The notes under the pieces: model-generated | Databases searched by the model: none | Told to the model about the DNA's origin: nothing | Seen by the model: the letters and a program-made list of their open reading frames with translations, nothing else | Shown: positions 9,980 to 19,059 of the stretch, piece after piece | Numbering within the stretch: the first letter of the stretch is position 1 | Layout: each line of letters opens with the position of its first letter | Position numbers and translations under genes: made by a program | Assembly: GCF_000003815.2 (NCBI RefSeq) | Contig: NC_049982.1 | Span: 24,484,553 to 24,548,552, forward strand | Direction of reading: 5' to 3' | Length of the DNA: 64,000 nt | DNA from: Branchiostoma floridae | Lineage: Eukaryota; Chordata; Leptocardii; Amphioxiformes; Branchiostomatidae

Positions 9980-12590
9980 TAAACGTAACGTTTTTACTCT
10001 ATCCTACTACAATATTGAACTATAACCTCCTTGGTCCAACTAGATTTATCACAAAGCATAAAAACATTACGAATCAGGCTAAGGGCCCCGACGTGCATAG
10101 TTAGTTATTAACTTCCCTGCCAGAAAAAAAAGACATTTGTTTGTCGTACAATGCTTCCATATATACAGTAGAAGTCGGCTAATGGCATCATCGATTTGTC
10201 AGCGAATTTTACCCGTTTACCCGACTTAGTCCAATAACCCTAGGAAATTCCAAACGATCGGCGGCGGGGGAGGGGGGCTGTTGGTTAGTAACGGACTCAG
10301 GGAACCAATAAAATAATTTGAAATTAACCATACACACACATGTCAAAACTGGTATTATGCACTAAATTTTATGCATATGCAGAAGTAACATTGATGTACA
10401 TTGTAGTTTAAGTTCATATTTATCCAAGTTTCTTGTTTCCTTTTACAGGCATGGGTCTGTCATACTAGTCCGTAACGAGAAGAAATAAAACAAAATACAA
10501 CATCCGCTCGAGTCTCGATTCAATCACATTTTTTCAGTGCAGAATAATATCACACACACGTTTATACATATCCGACACATCATCAACATTTTAATGTAGC
10601 GTTAACATCATGTGGTAACGTTGAACTGCATCGAGAAATGCTCCGATATCATGACAGAAAGAACTTGTAGTTTTAGCGTGACTCTAAGCTTACCGTTGTA
10701 CAGACTACATTTATGGACGTGTAATCGCTCAGTCCGATCATATTTACTGATAAGCATTAGTTTGATTACAACTTTTAAGCGGAAGGTACGGAAACTTTGC
10801 TGAAAATTGACGATTTTGTGGGCGATGTAGTGTAGCGCTAAACAAACAATCATGCCGATGCCGTGGTGAAATAACGCCAAAACTATCGCTCGTCTTCCAG
10901 CCATATTTACAAACTCGGAACAAACTGGGCTAAATGCCCGAACTTATCTAACTTACAAACATTTCAGCTTCATAATGGCTGGTTTTGGGTAGAGGATGTT
11001 CACAAAATCAGTGGGAATTTTAGCTCGAACATTCACAAACATCAGCGCGTGTTAGACAAAAGAAAAATGGCGCCGATGCTATCCCGTCAGCCTTTGCGCT
11101 TTTGGTGTTGCGTAACTCCTGCGGGTGCCGCCGGCGCAGCGTACCAGCATTATTTGTCCATTTCAGCGGCAATTTTGATGGTTTTGCCGATCGAATGCAT
11201 TTGTAAAGGCCGCTGATAGTTCACTTTCGACTTTTTTTCTTGTTTTCTATCACATATTTACGGGTCAGTATGCGATTGACCTGACGATATTTTACCCGAA
11301 TGTCCGATTTATGCCATAAAAGATGATGCGATTATACCATTGTATTTATAATGGAGTGAATGGCAAATGGTTTGGGTTTTCAGAATTCTATGCAAATCCC
11401 AGACTTATGCCAATAGCAGTGATGCAATTAGTTGGTGTCCACTGTACATGTATTACGTTCTTGCATATCCTAACAAAGAACACATTCAATTACCCTACGC
11501 GTCACGCGTGTGTGTTTTCTGTTTATATAAACCAAGGGGACCCAGCCTTAGGCTCCTTTTAATCTCATTTGTGTATCTTGAAAACCTTTGTTACATACTA
11601 ATTGTATGTCTTATTTTCTGGCCCGTTACCATGAGCTTGTCGTGTATCGTTATATACCATAAATAAACCTATCACAGAAGCTCCATAGGCTTTGGTAGAA
11701 ATTGTTTGTCTTTGTGTTTGCAGAAATCCTTCCATCAAATAGAATAATCACACTGTGTCTGGCCGGATAGCTAGACAACCATACCCTTACATTTAGTTTC
11801 AATATATGTGTATGCATTTTTCCTTTTTCGGGGATGGCGGGATTTTTGTAGCCAGTAAGACAGGCGTGTCGCGTACGTATACCGACGCCATGTTTTCAGA
11901 ACAAAACATTACATGTGTATTGGAGGGAGGGGGTGCCTTGTTTCTAATGTACTATAGCTTGTAGATTTTAATCCATGGGTATCTCAATTCCAAAAGTTTA
12001 ACAAACTTTCAAATTTGCTGTAAGGTGCTACTGCCGTATCGGACATTATTCACAGAATTGGAACGTGCGTGATTAGAACCAGCGCCTTTTCCCGCACGGC
12101 CAGTAAATAAGCAAACCGAACAGAATGTTACGGAATAGACATGTTCAACTGTCAAACATTCTGTTGCACTGTAATATCTTTGACATTTCTAAAGTCACTC
12201 TGCGGTACCGTAAGTTGAATATACACACGTTAACATTTTATTAGGATCATAAGCTTTGTTAATGCAAGAAATAAGGTACAGAGATAAAAGTTTTTCGTTG
12301 CTTTAGTCCAGGGATACTTTTATACTGTTTTCCGTACCATTTTCTTTTAAAAAGCATTGATAGCAATTATCACTTGAATACACACTACCCCTTCGCTCAA
12401 CCACTTCTCAAGGCACGCAGTGTGCGGGTACCGTGAACTACCGGACATGGCCATGTCCGGCAATGATTGGGGATATTCGGCACCGGACATACCGTGACTC
12501 GAAATTCCTTTATACGACCCGGACATGTCAAGTTCCACGGTAGTATAAGAAACCAGTAATTGCCAGAAATTCTTGTTTTTGTGCAGTGTG
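9980..12590. other. Interior of the TIR element, mostly uninformative
   Basis: No transposase, polymerase or integrase signature is visible. One ATG-started minus-strand frame (10904-10608) has a hydrophobic N-terminal third but no recognisable domain or convincing donor site. A CCGGACA-motif cluster (12430-12540) precedes the internal tandem array. Confidence 0.4.
12441..12460. promoter_or_regulatory. Perfect 20-bp palindrome in a CCGGACA cluster
   Basis: CCGGACATGGCCATGTCCGG is its own reverse complement. Further CCGGACAT sites occur at about 12483 and 12519, and CCGGACA sites also lie in both TIRs (for example near 8670-8700). A protein-binding site shared between ends and interior is plausible; the binder is unknown. 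Confidence 0.5.
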
Positions 12591-12594
12591 AGTA

Positions 12595-13445
12595 AGTATA
12601 TTTGTTGTATGTATATTTGTCATGTACGTACGAACATATACCATCTATATGTACATGCAGTAAAACATTGCTTTGGAGTAACTATACGTGTTGCTCCGGA
12701 GTAAAAACACTGCTCCGGAGTAAAAGAAAACTGCTCCGGAGTAAAATAAACTGCTCCTGAGTAAAATAAAACTACTCCGGAGTATGCTCCGGAGTAAGTA
12801 AGTAAGTATATTTGTTGTAAGTATGTATATTTGTCATGTACGTACAAACATATACCATCTATATGTACATGCAGTGAAACATTGCTTTGGAGTAACAATA
12901 CGTGTTGCTCCAGAGTAAAAAAAAACTGCTCCGGAGTAAAAGAAAACTGCTCCGCAGTAAAATAAACTGCTCCGGAGTAAAAGAAAACTACTCCGGAGTA
13001 TGCTCCGGAGTAAGTGAGTAAGTATATTCGTTGTAAGTATGTATATTTGTCTAAGTATATTTGTTGTAAGTATGTATATTTGTCATGTACGTACGAACAT
13101 GTACCATCTATATGTACATGCAGTGAAACATTGCTTTGGAGTAACAATACGTGTTGCTCCAGAGTAAAAAAAAACTGCTCCGGAGTAAAAGAAAACTGCT
13201 CCGCAGTAAAATAAACTGCTCCGGAGTAAAAGAAAACTACTCCGGAGTATGCTCCGGAGTAAGTGAGTAAGTATATTCGTTGTAAGTATGTATATTTGTC
13301 TAAGTATATTTGTTGTAAGTATGTATATTTGTCATGTACGTACGAACATATACCATCTATATGTACATGCAGTGAAACATTGCTTTGGAGTAGCTATACG
13401 TTTTGCTCCGGAGTAAAAAAACAACTGCTCCGGAGTAAGTGAGTA
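12595..13445. repeat. Tandem array (units of about 216-248 bp) with CTCCGGAG palindromes
   Basis: About four units occur. Each has a GTATATTTGT-rich part, a CATGTACGTACGAACAT block (starting near 12618, 12835, 13083 and 13331) and a cluster of TGCTCCGGAGTA palindromes. The last unit is truncated. The open frames with SGAVYF-type repeats are artefacts of the array. Confidence 0.85.
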
Positions 13446-13504
13446 AGTATATTCGTGTTAAGTAACGCATACGTATTTGCCATGTACGTGCCTGTTATGT
13501 ACTA

Positions 13505-13795
13505 GGCATATATCAACACAACAATGCAAAAGACAGGAGTGTACGGTGATCCTGTTTCTTAAGACTTTACTATCACTTGACGTCTATAAAAAATGTATCA
13601 AAGAATTCATAACCAATGTACATCTCGTCCGATCCTGTATGTCAAACATGGTATGACATTAGGAAAGAAAAGCTGTACTGCAGGCGATATGGCGACCTCA
13701 CATTACTTCAGGACGAGGTAACCATATTTTTTCATCAATGTCTGTTCTGAGACCCAGTTCTTGCTGTGTACAATCTCATTACCGTAACGAGGCAA
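13505..13795 (+). repeat. Inner inverted repeat, left arm
   Basis: This arm is an inverted, diverged copy of 14491-14777, and both begin GGCATATATC reading inward. The arms differ by substitutions and small indels, unlike the near-identical TIRs, so they are older or less homogenised. The arm overlaps the 3' end of the zinc-finger ORF. Confidence 0.8.
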
Positions 13796-14338
13796 TGCAG
13801 CGAACTCTATTAGATAAAACTTTTTGCCAGCGCGCTTCGTCTGTTTGATGACACTTTGAGGAACATCGCCTGGCTGGTGAGGTAGTGCGATGGTCAAGTC
13901 TCGATAAAGTGTCCACTCCTCCTCGTCACCGCTGTGGTAGCCGCTGTCGTAGCCGGTACGTTCACTTTCATCAGATGAAACCGTTCCGGAAGACACATCT
14001 GTCCCTGTATCACTCTCGGAACCACTTTGGTCGCTGTCGGTTTCTTCTGTGGAGTCTCCCTGCTCGGAGCCCATCACAGATTCGGCGTCTGAGACGCTTT
14101 CTTCATCTTGTGATGCCGTCGAATCCCCATCTTCGGAACCAACCGTATCCGTGTCGTGTTCGGACGACACGTCGGAGTCGTCGAAAACATCGCGCTCTCG
14201 GTAAGAGCCCGTCTCGGCATCAACGACGACTTCTCCCGAGGCAACACCTGACTTGTCTCGGTGTTTTCTTTCAAGATGACGCTCGAGGTTGAACGCACGA
14301 TCAAATTCCCGATCACAAATTTCGCAGACGTGAGGCAT
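13703..14338 (-). CDS. Single C2H2 zinc-finger protein with long acidic tract, in the TIR element
   Basis: An ATG at 14338-14336 opens 211 codons ending in TAA at 13703-13705. Residues 5-26 form one classical C2H2 finger (CEIC, then H-x4-H after a 12-residue loop). The middle (about 45-135) is very rich in Asp, Glu and Ser. The last 60 residues are basic and aromatic (KKFYLIEFAAL, NWVSEQTL) and I cannot assign them; a faint chromodomain resemblance is not convincing. It is the only intact-looking protein of the element and may be its DNA-binding factor. The terminal 25 or so codons are repeated in the inverted arm at 14491. A gap begins 53 bp upstream of the ATG, so a longer N-terminus cannot be excluded. 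Confidence 0.6.
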   Translation of the reverse strand: MPHVCEICDREFDRAFNLERHLERKHRDKSGVASGEVVVDAETGSYRERDVFDDSDVSSEHDTDTVGSEDGDSTASQDEESVSDAESVMGSEQGDSTEETDSDQSGSESDTGTDVSSGTVSSDESERTGYDSGYHSGDEEEWTLYRDLTIALPHQPGDVPQSVIKQTKRAGKKFYLIEFAALPRYGNEIVHSKNWVSEQTLMKKYGYLVLK

Positions 14339-14391
14339 AATTTTTTGTTCGGTGGACAGAAGGAAAATGATTAGATATTGATGGCACACAT

Positions 14392-14491
14392 NNNNNNNNN
14401 NNNNNNNNNNNNNNNNNNNNNNNNNNNNNNNNNNNNNNNNNNNNNNNNNNNNNNNNNNNNNNNNNNNNNNNNNNNNNNNNNNNNNNNNNNN
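14392..14491. other. Assembly gap (100 N)
   Basis: The gap lies directly between the zinc-finger gene and the right arm of the inner inverted repeat, a place where misassembly is likely. Confidence 1.
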
Positions 14492-14777
14492 GTTACGGTA
14501 ATGAGATTGTACACAGCAAGAACTGGGTCTCAGAACAGACATTGATGGAAAAAATATGGGTACCTCGTCCTGAAGTAATGTGAGGTCGCCATATCGCCTG
14601 CAGTACAGCTTGTCTTGCCTAATGTCATACCATGTTTGACTTACAGGATCGGACGAGATGTACATATGGTTATGAATTCTCTGAAACATGTTTTATAGAC
14701 GTCAAGTGATAGTCAAGTCTTAAGAAACAGGATCACCGTACACTCCTGTCTTTTGCATTGTTGTGTTGATATATGCC
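14492..14777 (-). repeat. Inner inverted repeat, right arm
   Basis: The reverse complement matches 13505-13795, including a partial copy of the zinc-finger ORF's 3' end. It abuts the right TIR at 14778/14779. Confidence 0.8.
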
Positions 14778-15142
14778 CCGTCTCGGGTGTCCGGGTATAT
14801 AGAGAAGTATTACGGCTAAATGCACGGTCAAGAACGGGTCATAGACACGTACCGGACACGAAATGGTTCGTTTACGTGCATCCTCGGGTGTACCAGTTGC
14901 CCGGACAGACGTCATGTCCGGTGCGATACGTACCGTGAATGTCCGACCATTTCGAGTTTCTGGGTGCATGAACAGGAGTTTCTACCCCGTATATTCAACT
15001 TTTCATGCAGTGTCACTTACTCCGGAGCATACTCCGGAGCAGCTTTATCTTACTCCGGAGCAATTTTCTTTTACTCCGGAGCAGTTTATTTTACTCCGGA
15101 GCAGTTTTCTTTACTCCTGAGCAACACATATAGCTACTCTAG

Positions 15143-15482
15143 AATAAAGCAACCAATAAGCCTAGTGAGGAGCGGATTCACCAGATTATCGACAATGCTG
15201 TTAAGATTGAGCAAGAGTTCCTGACGGAAGCTCTTCCCGTGAGGCTGATTGGGATGAATCAAGACCTGATGAAACAGTACATCGAGTTTGTCGCAGATAG
15301 GCTGCTGGGGGGAACTCATGTGCAGTAAGCTTTACAACAGCGAGAACCCCTTTGACTTCATGGAGAACATTTCTCTGGAGGGAAAGACCAACTTCTTTGA
15401 GAAAAAGGTGGGGGAGTACCAGAAGATGGGTGTGATGTCCTCCTCTGAACAGCAACAGTTCACGTTGGATGCTGACTTTTGA
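15143..15482 (+). pseudogene. RRM2: RRM2 C-terminal fragment, right TIR
   Basis: This is the mirror copy of the left-arm fragment, with the same frameshift at the G run (15307-15312), the same TGA (15480-15482) and the same AATAAA downstream. The shared lesion shows the fragment was already broken when the two arms last became identical. Confidence 0.85.
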
Positions 15483-15592
15483 AAGTACAGAATAAAAGAA
15501 CGGGAAAATCAAACGTTGTCATGTTTTCTTTGTTTTTATTTTGTGACTTAGAGACTTAGAACCAGGCCAAATAAGGGTATGTCGTTCACGAT

Positions 15593-15814
15593 NNNNNNNN
15601 NNNNNNNNNNNNNNNNNNNNNNNNNNNNNNNNNNNNNNNNNNNNNNNNNNNNNNNNNNNNNNNNNNNNNNNNNNNNNNNNNNNNNNNNNNNNNNNNNNNN
15701 NNNNNNNNNNNNNNNNNNNNNNNNNNNNNNNNNNNNNNNNNNNNNNNNNNNNNNNNNNNNNNNNNNNNNNNNNNNNNNNNNNNNNNNNNNNNNNNNNNNN
15801 NNNNNNNNNNNNNN
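15593..15814. other. Assembly gap (222 N)
   Basis: The gap is in the right TIR. Its size agrees exactly with the corresponding 222 bp of the left TIR (7787-8008). Confidence 1.
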
Positions 15815-16368
15815 ACCGCCAGAATCAATCATATGTGACCTCTGACCTGCTCCTTCTTGCTCCTGAATAAATAATAGCAGCGTGTTCCTACTATACTACT
15901 CGCCGCCTCTAGCGGAATTTAATCGTGTGCAAGAAAGTCTCCGCCTATACTGGAACCCGTTTAAATCGCCTGAACTATTGTTTTTGTCACTTTGATCTTC
16001 AGCATCAAGTCTGATATTTAAGGATATCTTTAAAGAGTTCTGCATTTGCCGTGGCTTTGCGTGGCTCTTTGACGCCGATCCGCGGGACAACCACGCATTA
16101 AACGCAGGGTTTACTGTGTGATATATTAGAACCGACCAACAATCTTTTAGGTTTAGGAAATTGAACGTAAAGGTCGCAACGTTTCGCAAGGTCCTGGTTG
16201 AGGGACGTTACGACTTTTCCTTCCTGCATCTGCTTAGAGATTAATCCAGCCTATGCAAAATATGATAGGACTTGCACAGTGTTCAAGATGTCGGTTATAA
16301 ACGATTGTTGAAAAATCTTGAAAGACAAAACAAACAAGCCGGTTATGTATGTGCACACAAGATGTATG

Positions 16369-16370
16369 TA

Positions 16371-16401
<31 letters not shown>

Positions 16402-16549
16402 GTGTGCGCGCGCACGTGTACATGTGTGATAAAGAGAGGGGGTGAATGAGCGTGAGAGAGAGTAAGAGAGGGAGAGAGTGGGAGCCGACAAGACGAGAAT
16501 GAGAGAGTGTGAAAGATAGAGGCAGATAAAAAAGGCGTGGGAGAAAGTG

Positions 16550-16619
<70 letters not shown>
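16369..16619. repeat. GT tract and GA tract
   Basis: A GT microsatellite (about 16369-16420) is followed by GA-rich sequence and a long perfect GA run (16553-16619). Both are in intron 1 of the minus-strand C4-like gene, 230 bp downstream of its membrane exon. Confidence 0.9.
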
Positions 16620-16621
<2 letters not shown>

Positions 16622-16850
16622 TGGGGTGGGATGGGCAGAGTGAAGTGCATTGGTCTTTGAATGATCTGTGTAAAACATTATGCTACATTTAGATACATCC
16701 GTGTACATAAGACCAAACAGTACTGAAAAAAGACACCCGCGCATTCTGAGCTTCTTTTGTTATACCGATTAATAAAAGCACGGTCAAAAACAAATGCTGA
16801 AGGAAGCATAACCTTCTTGGTTATTACAAGACGGAAGATAAAACACTCAC

Positions 16851-17024
16851 TTTACTGGCGTCTAGTTGTGTCTTCAGACCCCGTATGCCGGCCTCGTATC
16901 CCCGCATCTTGTGGTCGATCACGCCGATGGCTACCGTGCAAAGCAGCGCCGCGAGGACCACCAGAATCCTCCCGCCCCTCAGCGCCGTCCGCCCGGGCTT
17001 CTCACTGCAACTGTACGGCAACAT
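16851..17024 (-). CDS. Signal-anchor exon 1 of the minus-strand C4-like gene
   Basis: An ATG at 17024-17022 opens 58 codons that end exactly at a GTGAGT donor (16850 downward) in phase 0. The product has a short basic tail, one hydrophobic span (ILVVLAALLCTVAIGVI) and a charged stalk, the layout of a type II membrane protein. The plus-strand paralogue has a first exon of the same length, topology and phase. I therefore join this exon to the domain exons at 3762-1247 across a 13.1-kb intron. The join is an inference: no transcript supports it, and the intron holds another gene and a large transposon. A further untranslated 5' exon is possible, because TTTGACAG at about 17052-17059 (minus strand) would serve as an acceptor. 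Confidence 0.65.
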
Positions 17025-17762
17025 GTTAGCCTGGATGCCTGACTTCAACTCTGTCAAACAAAGTACAAATTTTGAAACACACGTCTTGAATAGCGCCGCA
17101 GTGTTAGCAACCTCACTGTGGAAAACTGACTGATCCTATTTTCTGACTGATCCTGTTTGCGACTGAGGGATAGTCTCAAGGAAGTGTAATTTTGCTGAAC
17201 AGGCCAGTTTCTGAGAAGACCTTGGCACGATGTTTCCGTAACTTGATCACACGCACGGCGCCAGCTTGAGTCAAGGAAATCCTTTATCGGTACAATCATA
17301 CATCCTGCAATTGTCATAACCAGTAAAAGAGATTCCGTGGATGTGGCTGTAAGCTATTTTAAGATAGTGAAGTTTTTCCTCATGCACATACATTAGGCGA
17401 CAGTCTATATACATATATTGAGTCTAACAACATAGCTGATAAATTGTGCACATTGGTCTACAACTAGCACCACATTTGGCACACAATGTTGACTGTATAT
17501 AGTATTACGTTGAGCTTTTTTCTACACAAGTATATATATAAATGCGTCTGATTTTTACAGCCACTTAACCACTGGAGTATACTTGGAATTCCATTCTTCC
17601 TTGTAGCCACACTTGTCCAGATGTTTAGAATTAAGAAGACTGTACGGTCATGTAGATCGGTAACACGTTTTTGCCCGAGGATAGTTTGACTTCCTCACTA
17701 CGTGTACTACGTGGTACCCGTATCAGGACGACCAGATTGTCCATGTTTCCCACCGCTACTAG

Positions 17763-17963
17763 TACTGTAAAATAGGAAATGTTCACAGATTTTGCAATGA
17801 TCTCTTCATCTCGAACTTAAATCAAAACCGCAGTGAAAATTTCCCCCTTTACAGTGACCCTACATGGCAGATTCTACTGCAAACTTAAAACCACCGCGAG
17901 CACGCACTCTATTTTTCCCTAGTGCAAAATTAAATTCCCGACAACATTTACCCTTTTACAGTA
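17763..17963. mobile_element. MITE, TACTGTAAA family, copy 1
   Basis: Its ends TACTGTAAAATAGGAAATG and, inverted, the CATTTACCCTTTTACAGTA side define a 201-bp foldback element. The interior has decayed internal copies of the ends. A second copy is at 28486-28697. Confidence 0.65.
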
Positions 17964-18309
17964 CGTATTGACCTGGTCTAAGCTAGCCTAGTAAACGACC
18001 TTATTAGGGTATTTCTGACAGCCTGTACTAAGTATTACCAGCCAGATATTCTGATAACCTCACAAACTCCTAACATCGTAAATATATCTAAATATATCTA
18101 CGAGGCTAGGTCTGAATAAAACGGTAGAAAGCACCTCTGGTATTATGGCAAGAGTCCAAAAGCGTTTAGTTTTTGCATCGGCTTTAAAGATTGTCATTCG
18201 GAAAGAAGCAAGATGTTGTAAGATTTCTCTACTTTTAGTATAAGCATACCTGCTAGTATTAAAGGCAAGTCCTTCTAAAGTCATTGACCTTTTTGCGTGT
18301 TTTTTTCCG

Positions 18310-18808
18310 TAAGGCCACAATAGGTGAATTGTGTGGATGACATCCACCTGTGCATTGATATTTGTCTGATTTCGAGAAATTTCGCCCCCCTATGTATACT
18401 GTGGTAACCAACATGGCAAGAAAGTACCGAAAATGAGATGTCGTAAAACTCTTTCTGTTCTAACGTAAAACGTCCTAGATGCCGTGGCACTAAACTTGAA
18501 TTAACTAAATAAATTAGATAAAAAAACGGGGTACTAAAGACTTGTTGGGGTGGGGGTGGGGGTGCAATTGTGGTGATACAGACTACCACACTAGTGTCAA
18601 TTTCTACACAGCTTGAATCCAGTAATAAAATATTTCAGAATGTTGGCTGTGGTACCTTTTTTGTCACTTCAATTCATGTTACAACACTTATAGCCTCTAT
18701 ATTGAAAAATCAATCTTACCTTTTGAGCATTCTTATTTTGCGCTCTCGCTTTATAGATTTGGAGTCTGCAGGGGATGTCATCCATGAAATTCACTTGCTG
18801 TGGCTTTA
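18310..18808. mobile_element. MITE, AGGCCAC family, copy 1 (about 500 bp)
   Basis: Inverted ends of about 36 bp run from TAAGGCCACA at the outside to GGATGACATCC inside. The right end reads GGATGTCATCC to GGCTTTA. No coding capacity is visible. Other copies are at 25932-26812 and 42668-43187. Confidence 0.65.
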
Positions 18809-19059
18809 CTTGTGTCCGCCGTCTGCCATGTTCAGTTTCCTTCCTTGTGCGGGGGCGACACGCAACCTACTTCCTTTCTATCACCACAGCGATCTGTCAA
18901 AACAAGTTCAACTCCTGAAAACCGCGTCGTAGGCAGTCTAAGAAATCACGTGGCAGACAAACTTAAAGTTACTTCCTTGTAGTAGACTCCTAGACTGTAG
19001 GACTGGGAGTTCGACATTTCTTGGCCGGGTTTGGTGGAGAGGGAGAAAGTTGAAACAAA

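Larger units (their letters stand above)
14779..15900 (-). repeat. Right terminal inverted repeat (1,122 bp)
   Basis: This mirrors 7701-8822 without net indel and ends CTATACTACT at 15900. It contains the second RRM2 fragment, the palindrome array (15011-15122) and a 222-N gap whose sequence can be predicted from 7787-8008 in the left arm. Confidence 0.9.
7695..15906. mobile_element. 8.2-kb TIR element with 6-bp TSD (Polinton-like termini)
   Basis: The element runs 7701-15900, exactly 8,200 bp. It is flanked by a direct CGCCGC duplication (7695-7700 and 15901-15906). Both ends begin AGTAGTATAGTAGGAACACG when read inward. Terminal inverted repeats cover 7701-8822 and 14779-15900. Positions in the two arms mirror each other with a constant coordinate sum (23,601), so there is no net indel. 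A 6-bp TSD, AG-starting ends and kilobase TIRs are features of Polinton/Maverick elements. However, I see no polymerase B, integrase, ATPase or capsid gene. It is therefore a non-autonomous derivative or another superfamily. It sits in an intron, and all three assembly gaps of the window fall inside it. Confidence 0.85.
17025..19059. promoter_or_regulatory. Shared 5' spacer of the divergent C4-like genes
   Basis: The two start codons (17024 minus, 19060 plus) face away from each other across 2,035 bp. No TATA box is obvious. The spacer contains one TACTGTAAA foldback element (17763-17963) and one AGGCCAC foldback element (18310-18808). That leaves about 1.3 kb of unique DNA for the promoters. 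A shared promoter is possible; two separate ones are equally likely. Confidence 0.4.

Noticed and set aside
13703-13900. Chromodomain at the C-terminus of the zinc-finger ORF
   Set aside because: The aromatic spacing and WxP-type core of a chromodomain are not matched well enough.
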